From assembly GCF_018599195.1 (NCBI RefSeq), contig NZ_JAHFVK010000001.1, forward strand, positions 1,550,001 to 1,614,000: a DNA stretch of 64,000 nt. Reading direction: 5' to 3'. This DNA comes from Croceibacterium selenioxidans (GTDB taxonomy: Bacteria; Pseudomonadota; Alphaproteobacteria; Sphingomonadales; Sphingomonadaceae). This document shows positions 23,039 to 31,246 of the stretch, piece after piece. The notes under the pieces were generated by a model that did no database searches, had not been told where the DNA came from, and was given only the letters and a program-made list of their open reading frames with translations. The position numbers were made by a program, and so were the translations under genes. Numbering within the stretch: position 1 is the first letter of the stretch; every line of letters begins with the position of its first letter.

Positions 23039-23191
23039 GAAGGATGCGCCTCCGCCATACTGCCCACATGGCGATTGACGGTCGCGTCGACAATCTGGTT
23101 CTGGAATTTCCACCCTGGAAAGCGGACGATCTGCAAACGACCCGTTGCGGAGGTTGGTCGAGGTCCGCTTTTTCGACTCAGTTTCGTGAGT

Positions 23192-23665
23192 CTAAGCAAG
23201 CAGCCACGCGAGCACCTCGTCCATTTGCACTGCGGTTTGCGCAAATGCGTGACCAGCGCCCTGATAAACTCGCGTCTGCAGATTGCAGCCCCGCACCCAT
23301 CCCAACTCGACCAATCGATCGGCGATATTGACCTGGTGTGGCGTTATCCCCGCGTCCAGTCCCATTTCTGTCCCGTGATCGAGCCATAGACGCCTGCCTT
23401 CGGGCGCTCCCAGCCTGCCAAAGTAGCTCGGCCAGATCGACAGCAATTGCTCGTAGTCGATGAAGCGGTTGTCGTAGATGGGCCAGTTGGGCGACATGCA
23501 GGCGCCGCGTCCGAATACCTGTTGCGCTTCAACCAAAATCGCGCCCGCCATGACGCCGGCCATGCTCGCACCGAAGATCGCTGTGTCCAGGCGACCCGGC
23601 CGCGTCCGATAGTTTTCGTCCACGAAGGGCTTGAGCCGGTTTGTCAGAAATCGAAGCAGCGCGTT
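23192..23665 (-). pseudogene. Putative esterase (alpha/beta hydrolase, PF00756-like), N-terminal half missing
   Basis: From about 23665 downwards the minus strand encodes the second half of a Fes/esterase-D-like hydrolase: NRLKPFVDENYRTRPGR, then GASMAG, where family members have GxSMGG with the nucleophile Ser, then SPNWP, WLDHGTEMG and a late GAGHAFA with the catalytic His. Members normally have some 120-150 more residues before this point, including the oxyanion region. The frame stays open to 23794, but that part overlaps a plausible plus-strand gene and has no esterase pattern. The gene looks beheaded by a recombination near 23665. Confidence 0.6.
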
Positions 23666-23730
23666 TGATTGGAGAGGTCTCTCGCCTGAGAGCTCTTCTG
23701 CCGCTGCTTGAAGGAGGTCCCGAGCAACTG

Positions 23731-24063
23731 ATGACTGCAGCAGCCATGCGCGCATATCAGAGGTTAAAAGTTCGGATGCGGCGGCGTAAGTCACCCTCGC
23801 CTAGCGATGCGCTTCAGGCTGAGATTCACGAGTGGGTGACGAACGGAAACCCGCCACCCCCGCATATGCGTCTTCAGGATGCACACCTGTTCGAGGAAGA
23901 GGCTTGCCTAGCCTACTTGAATCCGCTCGCTAGCTGGAAGGGGTTAGAGCAGTGGCGTGAGCTGGGCTTTTTTCCGGATGCACCCAAGTTGGGCGACGAT
24001 CCCGTAGAGCTCTGTGAGAGATATTGGCGGCCCTGCTCCCCAACGGGTGATGAGGCAGTTTGA
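23731..24063 (+). CDS. Hypothetical small protein
   Basis: The start ATG at 23731 is chosen because a full-strength AAGGAGGT lies 12 bases upstream; the frame is open to 23641. The 110-residue product is basic at the start (RLKVRMRRRK) and then acidic/aromatic, with PPPPHM and LASWKGLEQWRELGF segments. I recognise no family. Its codons use more A and T at third positions than the neighbours, as in acquired DNA. It directly adjoins the broken esterase, so it probably arrived with the event that truncated that gene. Confidence 0.45.
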   Translation: MTAAAMRAYQRLKVRMRRRKSPSPSDALQAEIHEWVTNGNPPPPHMRLQDAHLFEEEACLAYLNPLASWKGLEQWRELGFFPDAPKLGDDPVELCERYWRPCSPTGDEAV

Positions 24064-24440
24064 CTGGATGCGAGCATCAACTCTGCCCCGTTGACTCACT
24101 AAGGGACGTCTATGGCCGTGTGTGGACGGCCCTCCGTTGGCAAATGCGTACTTAGGCCGTCGCGATGTGCTGGTTTGCGCGGCCATCTGTTCGGCTTGTC
24201 ATGCGGCATTGAAGTGCGCCGCTGGCCATGATGTCTTCGTGCGGATCGTCCGTTGCCAACTCTGCGTCCCCAAGTATCGCTCAATGGCACTAGACGGGTA
24301 CACACAACCGAGTCACACAGCGCGGGCAATCCTGCGAGAACCGCGGAAATCCGTGGCTCTGGGCGAGAGCTATTCCGGTCTGGAATCCTGTCTCCCCGAC
24401 CACCTTGCGCCAGGCCGTGGGCCTTACCGCGCTGAGTCGG
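24064..24440. other. Gene-free stretch of less GC-rich DNA
   Basis: About 380 bases with only short overlapping frames on both strands (for example 24099-24329 minus and 24122-24511 plus). None combines a ribosome site with protein-like content. The composition is less GC-rich than in the flanking housekeeping genes. It may be a remnant of acquired DNA. Confidence 0.4.
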
Positions 24441-24701
24441 TCAGTTGCCACCGCCGGCGTCGAGCAAGTCCATCAGGTTTCGAGCGGCTTCGCGATCGGC
24501 TTCGTCCTTGAACGCCACATCCAGATCGGGCGCTTGTCCGAGCATATAGAGCACCGACCATAGCGCAAAACGTCGCGCGCGATCGGTCTCCAAACCGAAG
24601 TCCACCCGAAGCCGATCGAGGGCGGCGGTCTGCATTGCCGCGGATGCATCCGAGAGGTCGGATGTGCCGAAATAGCGCTGCAACAGATCATCGAAGTCCA
24701 T
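24441..24701 (-). CDS. Hypothetical small acidic protein
   Basis: An 86-residue protein starting at the ATG at 24701 (a TTG two codons upstream is also possible). It is acidic and helical: MDFDDLLQRYFG at the start, an FALWSVLYMLGQAPDLDVAF middle and an acidic EADREAARNLMDLL end. Codon use fits a real gene. No known domain is recognised. It is separated from the next minus-strand small gene by 84 bases, so the two could be transcribed together. Confidence 0.5.
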   Translation of the reverse strand: MDFDDLLQRYFGTSDLSDASAAMQTAALDRLRVDFGLETDRARRFALWSVLYMLGQAPDLDVAFKDEADREAARNLMDLLDAGGGN

Positions 24702-24785
24702 CGCCAAGTGCTAGCGGATAGCTGCGGCGGAGCAAACAGCAACGTCTGCCACGCCACGGCTCATCGCCGCAATTTGGCGCCCGAT

Positions 24786-24992
24786 TTACTCTGCCGACTT
24801 TACAGTCACCCAGACGTCGACAGGAGCGACGAACTTGCCAGGAGCGGGCTTTCCGATATCGATGCGCTCGGCCGTGACCAGTTCACCGGTGGCGAGATTG
24901 AAGCTCGACCAAGGCTTAGGCATTCGTCCGAACGACATCTTCTGGATCGGACGTCCGGTGACAGTGTTCATGATAGTCGCAATGATAGCCAT
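24786..24992 (-). CDS. Hypothetical small protein
   Basis: A 68-residue frame beginning MAIIATIMNTVTGRPIQKM and containing a PKPWSSFNLATGEL segment and a DVWVTVKSAE end. Third codon positions are moderately G/C-rich. There is no clear ribosome site and no recognisable family, so it may be a conserved hypothetical or chance. It lies upstream of another small hypothetical gene on the same strand. Confidence 0.4.
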   Translation of the reverse strand: MAIIATIMNTVTGRPIQKMSFGRMPKPWSSFNLATGELVTAERIDIGKPAPGKFVAPVDVWVTVKSAE

Positions 24993-25141
24993 GCGGCGGC
25001 GCTAGGGTGCGAACTTGCGCCGGTCCAGAGACCGGAGGTAGCTAATCAACAGCCACGCCTCAGGCACGAGGGGCTGCTGGTAAAGCGATCTTGCGCATCC
25101 CATCTTGCGCGACTTGAGGAACGAGAAAGAGAGATCACCCG

Positions 25142-25609
25142 ATGAGCGTGGCATTCCGTCGCGAGAGTGACGAGGAACATCTGGAGCCCAAGTTCGAGCT
25201 TCCCATTCCAGCTGGCCCGAACCTCGTTACGGGCCGGGGCCTGGCGCTGATCAGGGAACGGATTTCCGAACTCGAAGCTCAGCTTGGTCGCATCGAAGAT
25301 CCTGAAGCTATCAAGAAGCTCCAGCGCGACCTGCGCTATTGGAATACCCGCCAGGTGACTGCCGAGCTTGCCCCGCTCCCGCTTGGCGACAAGGTGGAGT
25401 TCGGGACGGAAGTCCGCCTTCTCCTCAACGGCAAACTCAAGACATTTCGGATTGTCGGAGACGATGAGGCCGATCCCGCCGCGGGCCTGCTCTCCTTTAA
25501 CGCCCCCTTGAGCCGCGCCATGCTGGGAGCCGAAGCAGGCGAAACCCTTCCCTTCGGCAACGCGAGCGACGCGATCGAGATCGTGGAGATCAAGGTCGTG
25601 AGCGGATGA
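25142..25609 (+). CDS. GreA/GreB-family transcription elongation factor
   Basis: A 155-residue protein with the two-part Gre layout: an N-terminal coiled coil (about 33-72, with RGLALIRERISELEAQLG) and a C-terminal FKBP-like domain from about 85 (GDKVEFGTEVRLL ... GDDEADPAAGLLSFNAPLSRAMLG ... ETLPFG). It opens with PNLVT, as in GreB-like proteins. Gre factors bind the RNA polymerase secondary channel and stimulate cleavage of backtracked RNA. The tip acidic residues cannot be fixed by eye, so it might be a Gre-like regulator. It stands alone on the plus strand before ettA. Confidence 0.85.
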   Translation: MSVAFRRESDEEHLEPKFELPIPAGPNLVTGRGLALIRERISELEAQLGRIEDPEAIKKLQRDLRYWNTRQVTAELAPLPLGDKVEFGTEVRLLLNGKLKTFRIVGDDEADPAAGLLSFNAPLSRAMLGAEAGETLPFGNASDAIEIVEIKVVSG

Positions 25610-25761
25610 ACCTGTCGGCCGCCCCCTGCCCCAGCGATCCGCGTTGTCGTGAGCTTGGTGTCAGCGGGCGTTCCCAGTCATAGTTCCTGCCCGCTTGCCC
25701 CCCGCCTCTGCACCGCCTATCTGCGCCGCAATCTCCCCATAAAGATTTTCCAAGGACGACC

Positions 25762-27435
25762 ATGGCCGCCCAGTACGCATACGTCATGAAGAACATGACG
25801 AAGACATTCCCCGGCGCTCAGAAGCCGGTGCTGTCAAACATCAACCTGCAATTCTACCAGGGCGCCAAGATCGGCATCGTGGGCCCGAACGGCGTCGGCA
25901 AGTCGACGCTCATGAAGATCATGGCCGGGATCGACACGGAGTATACCGGCGAGGCTTGGCCCGGCGAGTATATTACCGTCGGCTATCTTGCCCAGGAGCC
26001 CGAGCTCGATCCGACCAAGACCGTGCTCGAGAACGTCAAGGACGGCGCCCGTCACGTGGCCGACATGGTGGAGCGCTTCAACCAGATCGGTATCGAGATG
26101 GGTGAGGACGGCGCCGATTTCGACGCGCTCGGCGCCGAAATGGGTGAACTGCAGGAGAAGATCGACGCTGTCGACGGCTGGACGCTCGATAACCAGCTCG
26201 AGATCGCCATGGAAGCGCTGCGCTGTCCGCCGGGCGACTCCGGCGTCGAAAGCCTTTCGGGCGGAGAAAAGCGCCGCGTGGCGCTGACCCGGCTGCTGAT
26301 TCAGAAGCCTTCGATCCTGCTGCTCGACGAGCCCACCAACCATCTCGACGCGGAATCGGTCGAATGGCTCGAAAACCACCTCAAGGAATATGCCGGCGCG
26401 GTCCTGATGATCACCCACGACCGCTACTTCCTCGACCACGTGGTCGACTGGATCCTCGAGCTCGATCGCGGCAAGTATTTTCCCTACGAAGGCAACTACT
26501 CGACCTACCTGGAAAAGAAGGCCAAGCGCCTGGCCCAGGAAGAACGCGAGGAGAGCGGGCGCTCGAAGGCACTCCGGGAGGAGCTCGAGTGGATCCGGCA
26601 GACTCCCGCTGCGCGTCAGACCAAGTCCAAGGCGCGTATCCGTAAGTTCGAACAGCTGCAGGAAGCTCAGAACGACCGCAAGCCCGGCAAGGCTCAGATC
26701 GTCATCCAGGTCCCCGAACGGCTTGGCGGCAAGGTTATCGAGGTCAACAATATCTCGAAGGCGTACGGCGATAAGCTGCTGTTCGAGAATCTGAGCTTCA
26801 CCCTGCCCCCAGGCGGCATTGTCGGGGTGATCGGGCCAAACGGCGCCGGCAAGTCGACGCTGTTCAAGATCATCACCGGCAAGGAGCAGCCTGACTCGGG
26901 CTCGATCGAGGTCGGGACGACGGTTCGTCTGGGCTTCGTCGACCAGAGCCGCGATCACCTGGATCCCAAGCACAACGTCTGGGAAGAGATCTCTGACGGC
27001 CTCGACTACATGAAGGTAAACGGACACGACATGTCGACTCGCGCCTATGTCGGCGCGTTCAACTTCAAGGGCCAGGACCAACAGAAGAATGTCGGCAAAC
27101 TTTCGGGCGGTGAGCGCAACCGCGTGCACATGGCCAAGATGCTCAAGACGGGCGGCAACGTGCTGCTGCTGGACGAGCCGACCAACGACCTCGACGTCGA
27201 GACTCTAGCCGCGCTCGAAGATGCGATCGAGAACTTCGCGGGCTGCGCCGTGGTCATCAGCCACGACCGCTTCTTCCTCGACCGTCTGGCGACGCACATC
27301 CTGGCCTTCGAAGGCGACAGCCATGTCGAATGGTTCGAGGGCAATTTCGAGTCTTACGAGGAAGACAAGCGTCGCCGCCTCGGCGATGCGGCCGATCGTC
27401 CTACACGCTTGGCCTACAAGAAGCTGACCCGTTGA
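25762..27435 (+). CDS. ettA: Energy-dependent translational throttle protein EttA (ABC-F)
   Basis: A 557-residue ABC-F protein with two ATPase domains and no membrane part. Walker A motifs are GPNGVGKST (41-49) and GPNGAGKST (about 358-366). Each domain has its LSGGE signature and LLLDEPTNHLD or LLLDEPTNDLD Walker B. An Arm insertion in domain 1 and a basic linker near 250-310 are present. The length and the C-terminal LGDAADRPTRLAYKKL fit EttA, which binds the ribosomal E site and gates the first elongation cycle according to ATP/ADP. AAGGA lies five bases before the ATG. A terminator-like hairpin follows. Confidence 0.95.
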   Translation: MAAQYAYVMKNMTKTFPGAQKPVLSNINLQFYQGAKIGIVGPNGVGKSTLMKIMAGIDTEYTGEAWPGEYITVGYLAQEPELDPTKTVLENVKDGARHVADMVERFNQIGIEMGEDGADFDALGAEMGELQEKIDAVDGWTLDNQLEIAMEALRCPPGDSGVESLSGGEKRRVALTRLLIQKPSILLLDEPTNHLDAESVEWLENHLKEYAGAVLMITHDRYFLDHVVDWILELDRGKYFPYEGNYSTYLEKKAKRLAQEEREESGRSKALREELEWIRQTPAARQTKSKARIRKFEQLQEAQNDRKPGKAQIVIQVPERLGGKVIEVNNISKAYGDKLLFENLSFTLPPGGIVGVIGPNGAGKSTLFKIITGKEQPDSGSIEVGTTVRLGFVDQSRDHLDPKHNVWEEISDGLDYMKVNGHDMSTRAYVGAFNFKGQDQQKNVGKLSGGERNRVHMAKMLKTGGNVLLLDEPTNDLDVETLAALEDAIENFAGCAVVISHDRFFLDRLATHILAFEGDSHVEWFEGNFESYEEDKRRRLGDAADRPTRLAYKKLTR

Positions 27436-27468
27436 CGTTCATCTTGAATGCTTGAAACATGAACATAA

Positions 27469-27500
27469 GGCTGTCCGACCGGTTCAGTTGTCGGACAGCC
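27469..27500 (+). terminator. Hairpin after ettA
   Basis: GGCTGTCCGAC and GTCGGACAGCC are perfect 11-base arms around a ten-base loop, 34 bases after the ettA stop. No T run follows, but the position suits a terminator. Confidence 0.6.
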
Positions 27501-27564
27501 CCGACGGAATATCACCGACTCATCAGCCGCAGCCACTTGGCGGTAGAGTTTGGAGATGCCGTCA

Positions 27565-28638
27565 ATGTCACATCAAAGTTTGAAAGGGCGCGTCGGGTGG
27601 TCTGCTTTGGCAGTCGCGCTCGTCGCCAGCAGCTTATCGGTTCCCGCTTCCGCACAGGATCGCGGCGGCCGGAACGGTGGTCGCGGAGAGCAGACCTCGC
27701 AGCGCCAGCAAAGCTGGTCAGAGCGCACCGAGGCTCGCAGAGCGCAACCCGCCGCTCGCGCGGAGCGTCAGAGCGACCAGCAAGCGCAGCGCCAGGCACC
27801 TGCCCAGCGTCCGACCCCTGAGCAGCGCGCCCCCCAGCAGAACGCCGCGCGCGCAGAACAGCGTCCCACACCTGCGGCCCCACAGGGCAATCGTGCAGTC
27901 CCTGCTCGTCAGCAAGCCCAGGTCACACAGCGCGCGACACGGGGACAGCCGCAAGGGGATAGCCGCAACCAGCAACGTGCCGAACAGAACGCGCGCTTGC
28001 AGGAATGGCTCGGCAGCCGATCCCGGCCTCAGGCGGGCCAGCCGCGACAGGCGGGACAGGAGCGAAATCGCACTTACACCGACCAGAACCGCAACCCGAC
28101 TTATCGGGACGCCAGCCGTGACCGCGACAATCGACAAGACTGGCAGCACCGCGACAACGATCGCCGAGGCGATGGCAAGGTTGACCGTTCCGATCGAGAT
28201 CGAGATCGCGATGGCAGGCCGGACTGGCAAAATCGGGACGACCGGCGCGGCGACAACGATTGGCGCAACGGACGCTACGCTCGGAATGACCGAGGCGATT
28301 GGAACCGTGGCGATCGGCACGACTACCGCCAGTGGGACCGCCGCTGGCGCGACAATAGCCGCTATGACTGGCAGCGCTATCGTAACAGCAACCGCTACAA
28401 CTACCGGTTGGGCGCCTATTACGCGCCCTATCGCAACTACGCCTACCGGCAACTGGGCGTCGGGTTCCACCTCGACTCCCTGTTCTTCGGCAACAGCTAC
28501 TGGATCGGCAACCCATGGCAGTATCGCCTGCCAGAGGTCTACGGCCCTTACCGCTGGGTTCGCTATTATGACGACGTGGTCCTGGTAAATACCTTCACCG
28601 GTGAAGTGGTCGACGTGATCTACAACTTCTTCTGGTAA
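27565..28638 (+). CDS. RcnB-like exported Arg/Asp/Gln-rich protein
   Basis: The ATG at 27565 is preceded by GGAG with nine-base spacing. The signal peptide ends at ASAQ (about 31). A long low-complexity region follows: Arg/Gln/Ala/Pro-rich to about residue 170, then Arg/Asp/Asn-rich repeats such as DRDRDGRPDWQNRDDRRGD to about 260. The C-terminal domain (YRLGAYYAPYRNY ... LPEVYGPYRWVRYYDDVVLV ... DVIYNFFW) matches the RcnB family, periplasmic proteins named for nickel/cobalt homeostasis. The basic middle may bind polyanions or envelope polymers; that is an inference. Monocistronic, with a terminator-like stem downstream. Confidence 0.8.
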   Translation: MSHQSLKGRVGWSALAVALVASSLSVPASAQDRGGRNGGRGEQTSQRQQSWSERTEARRAQPAARAERQSDQQAQRQAPAQRPTPEQRAPQQNAARAEQRPTPAAPQGNRAVPARQQAQVTQRATRGQPQGDSRNQQRAEQNARLQEWLGSRSRPQAGQPRQAGQERNRTYTDQNRNPTYRDASRDRDNRQDWQHRDNDRRGDGKVDRSDRDRDRDGRPDWQNRDDRRGDNDWRNGRYARNDRGDWNRGDRHDYRQWDRRWRDNSRYDWQRYRNSNRYNYRLGAYYAPYRNYAYRQLGVGFHLDSLFFGNSYWIGNPWQYRLPEVYGPYRWVRYYDDVVLVNTFTGEVVDVIYNFFW

Positions 28639-28671
28639 CTGCCCTTCTGCCGGTGTGAGTGGCCCGGCAGG

Positions 28672-28716
28672 AGCGAAGCCCTCGCCCCGAAAGGAGCGGG
28701 GGCTTCTGCTTGTCCA
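28672..28716 (+). terminator. Terminator after the RcnB-like gene
   Basis: GAAGCCCTCGC (28675-28685) pairs with GCGGGGGCTTC (28696-28706) with one G-U, extended by AGC/GCT, and is followed by TTGTCCATTTT. It lies about 35 bases after the stop. Confidence 0.65.
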
Positions 28717-28763
28717 TTTTCAAGGGCTTGCCTGGACTGGCCGTCGATGGATAGGGTCCGCCC

Positions 28764-29447
28764 ATGACGGAGATCCACATCCCGCCCCCTGAGGATACGA
28801 GCGACCAGCCGCGCCTGCGCAAGATTGGTCGCAAGGTGCGGGAGCGGCTCGGCGCCAACAAGGACGCCTATAAGATTCCCTGCGAGCAAGCCGAGCTTTG
28901 GGCGGTCGGCAACTTCTTCACGCCCGAGGAATGCCGACAAGTCATCGCGATGGTGGATGCCATTGCCAAGCCGAGCCGGGCTTTCGACGCCGAGTATTCG
29001 AGCGGCTACCGCACCTCCTATTCCGGCGACGTCGATCCGCACGATCCGTTTATCAAAGGCCTGCAACGGCGGATCGACGATCTGCTTGGGATGGATCCGA
29101 CGTTCGGCGAGACGATCCAGGGGCAGCGCTACATGGTGGGCCAGGAATTCCAGGCCCACGCGGACTGGTTTCCCGGGGGCACTCCCTATTGGGAAACAGA
29201 AAAGAACCGAGGTGGGCAGCGGTCGATCACCGCCATGGCTTACCTCAACGAGGTCGAGGAAGGAGGCGCAACGCACTTTCCGCGCCTCGGCTTCAAGGTC
29301 GAGCCTCAGCCCGGCGCGCTGCTCATCTGGAACAACGCGGATCCGGAAGGCGTCCCTAACCCCTGGACGATCCACGCCGGCACACCAGTGGTCCGCGGCG
29401 TGAAGTACATCGTTACCAAATGGTACCGCTGCCGCCGTTGGCTCTGA
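28764..29447 (+). CDS. 2-oxoglutarate/Fe(II) oxygenase, prolyl 4-hydroxylase type
   Basis: A 227-residue protein with the P4Hc domain in its C-terminal two thirds. The iron ligands are His132 and Asp134 in AHADW and His204 in WTIHAG; Lys214 in RGVKYIVTKW should bind 2-oxoglutarate. The G-G-Q-R-S-I-T segment and EGGATHFPRLG match bacterial prolyl 4-hydroxylase-like enzymes, which hydroxylate proline in proteins such as EF-Tu in some species. No signal peptide is present, so it should act in the cytoplasm. It ends four bases before the convergent lysK stop. Confidence 0.92.
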   Translation: MTEIHIPPPEDTSDQPRLRKIGRKVRERLGANKDAYKIPCEQAELWAVGNFFTPEECRQVIAMVDAIAKPSRAFDAEYSSGYRTSYSGDVDPHDPFIKGLQRRIDDLLGMDPTFGETIQGQRYMVGQEFQAHADWFPGGTPYWETEKNRGGQRSITAMAYLNEVEEGGATHFPRLGFKVEPQPGALLIWNNADPEGVPNPWTIHAGTPVVRGVKYIVTKWYRCRRWL

Positions 29448-29450
29448 TCC

Positions 29451-31052
29451 TCACGCGCTTCGTTCCAGCGCCTCGGCAATCAGCTTGCGGGTATTGGTCA
29501 CGCCATAGAGCGCGATAAAGCTGCCCATGCGCGGCCCCTGGCTTGAACCGAGCAGCGTCTCGTAGAGAGCGCGGAACCAGTCGCGCAGGCTGTCGAAGCC
29601 GTACTCTTCCTTCTTGCCGATCTCGTAGACGGCGGTCTGCAAGTCCTCCGCCGGAGTATCTTCACCCGAGCGTGCCAGTTCCTCGTCGAGTGCCCGCAAG
29701 GCAGCGGCCTCGTTGGGCTCGGGCGCCCGGCGCTTGAGGGTCGGCGCGATGAAGTCGCGATTGTAGGCGAGCGCCCGGTTGATCAGCGCATCCAGCTCGG
29801 GATGGTGCGCGGGGTTCAGATCATGAATGTAGTTACCCAGGTAGCTCCACACCTGTTCGTGCGTCGCCCCTGCGCCCAACACCCCGACGAGGTTGAGCAG
29901 CAAGGCGTAGCTTACCGGCAGCGTATCGCCCTCGCCACCGTGATAGCCATTGGCGCGCAGCAGGTGCCAGACCGGATTGCCGAGTTGCTGTTCGATCGGC
30001 TGCTCGGGGATTTTGGCCCGGAACTGCCAATATTCGTCCACCGCCTTGGGGATTACGCCGACATGGAGGCTCTTGGCACTCTTCGGCTCGCGGAAAATGT
30101 AGAAGCCCAGGCTCTCTTCGGTGCCGTAGGTCAGCCATTCCTCGATGGTCAGCCCATTGCCCTTCGACTTGGAGATCTTCTCCCCCTTTTCGTCGAGGAA
30201 CAGCTCATAGATCATGACTTCAGGCATACGCCCGCCGAGCGCTCGGACGATGCGGCCGGATTGGGTGACGCTGTCGGTCAGGTCCTTGCCGCTCATCTCG
30301 TAGTCGACGCCAAGCGCATACCAGCGCATGGCCCAGTCGACCTTCCACTGCAGTTTGGCCTTTCCGCCGAACACGCACTGCTCGACCGTCTCGCCCTCGT
30401 CTTCGAAGCGGACGATTCCGTTCGCAGCGTCGACCACCTGGACCGGAACCTGGAGTACCACGCCGCTCTTCTCGCTGATAGGCAGCACCGGCGAATAGGT
30501 CTTCTGCCGCTCCGCCCTCAGCGTCGGCAACATGATGTCCATGATGGCGTCGAACGTCTCGAGCACCCGAACCAGCGGAGCGTCGAAGGCGCCCGAGTTG
30601 TAGCGGTCGCTCGCGGCGACAAATTCGTACTCGAAGCCGAAGCGGTCGAGGAAGTCGCGCAGCATGGCGTTATTGTGATGCGCGAAGCTTTCGAACTTGC
30701 CGAAGGGATCGGGCAGTCGGCTGAGCGGCTGACCGAGGTGCCGCGCCATCATCTCCTGCTGCGGCACGTTGTCGGGTACCTTGCGCAGCCCATCCATGTC
30801 GTCGCTGAACGCCACCAGGCGCGTTGGCGCACCCCCCGAGACAATCTCGTAGGCCCGGCGGACGAGCGTGGTGCGCAGGACTTCCTGGAACGTGCCGATG
30901 TGCGGCAGGCCCGACGGACCGTAGCCGGTCTCGAACAGCACCGGCACCCCGCCGGGCTTTCCGTCCGGATAGCGTTTGACGAGCTTCATGGCCTCCTGGA
31001 ACGGCCAGGCCTTGGACACTCGGGCGGCGGAAATCAGCGCGTCGTCAATCAT
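29451..31052 (-). CDS. lysK: Lysine--tRNA ligase, class I
   Basis: From the ATG at 31052 the enzyme has 533 residues; the frame continues upstream but without similarity. HIGH-type HIGT lies at 51-54 within SGLPHIGTF, and KMSKS-type KISKS at 292-296 in KISKSKGNG, so this is the class I (archaeal-type) LysRS found in sphingomonads and some other alphaproteobacteria instead of LysS. It charges tRNA-Lys in the cytoplasm. The C-terminal helical anticodon-binding part (about 380-530) is complete. It is a single gene, divergent from the MFS transporter. Confidence 0.95.
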   Translation of the reverse strand: MIDDALISAARVSKAWPFQEAMKLVKRYPDGKPGGVPVLFETGYGPSGLPHIGTFQEVLRTTLVRRAYEIVSGGAPTRLVAFSDDMDGLRKVPDNVPQQEMMARHLGQPLSRLPDPFGKFESFAHHNNAMLRDFLDRFGFEYEFVAASDRYNSGAFDAPLVRVLETFDAIMDIMLPTLRAERQKTYSPVLPISEKSGVVLQVPVQVVDAANGIVRFEDEGETVEQCVFGGKAKLQWKVDWAMRWYALGVDYEMSGKDLTDSVTQSGRIVRALGGRMPEVMIYELFLDEKGEKISKSKGNGLTIEEWLTYGTEESLGFYIFREPKSAKSLHVGVIPKAVDEYWQFRAKIPEQPIEQQLGNPVWHLLRANGYHGGEGDTLPVSYALLLNLVGVLGAGATHEQVWSYLGNYIHDLNPAHHPELDALINRALAYNRDFIAPTLKRRAPEPNEAAALRALDEELARSGEDTPAEDLQTAVYEIGKKEEYGFDSLRDWFRALYETLLGSSQGPRMGSFIALYGVTNTRKLIAEALERSA

Positions 31053-31246
31053 GCTTGGGCCTTTGCGGATGGCGGCCCGCGGTGCAAGCCTTTGCTGACA
31101 TTCGACGGTAGGGACCAGACGCAGGCCTTGACGGGCAAAAGATGCGAAGGCCGCCGTACTCCCCCGCCGCGACAGCTCTCCAAGGAAACCGAGTCTTCCG
31201 TAGATCATTGTACCCATGAGCAATCGCGCTTCTGAACGGGAACGGG

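Noticed and set aside
23171-23188. GACTCA/TGAGTC hairpin as a terminator for the esterase fragment
   Set aside because: On the minus strand it is followed by an A run rather than a T run, and the stem is only six pairs.
22376-23389. A 337-residue plus-strand frame
   Set aside because: It overlaps the membrane-protein gene in another frame, crosses a strong hairpin and shows no protein-like pattern.
24122-24511. A 129-residue plus-strand frame
   Set aside because: It overlaps the more protein-like minus-strand gene at 24441-24701 and has no ribosome site.
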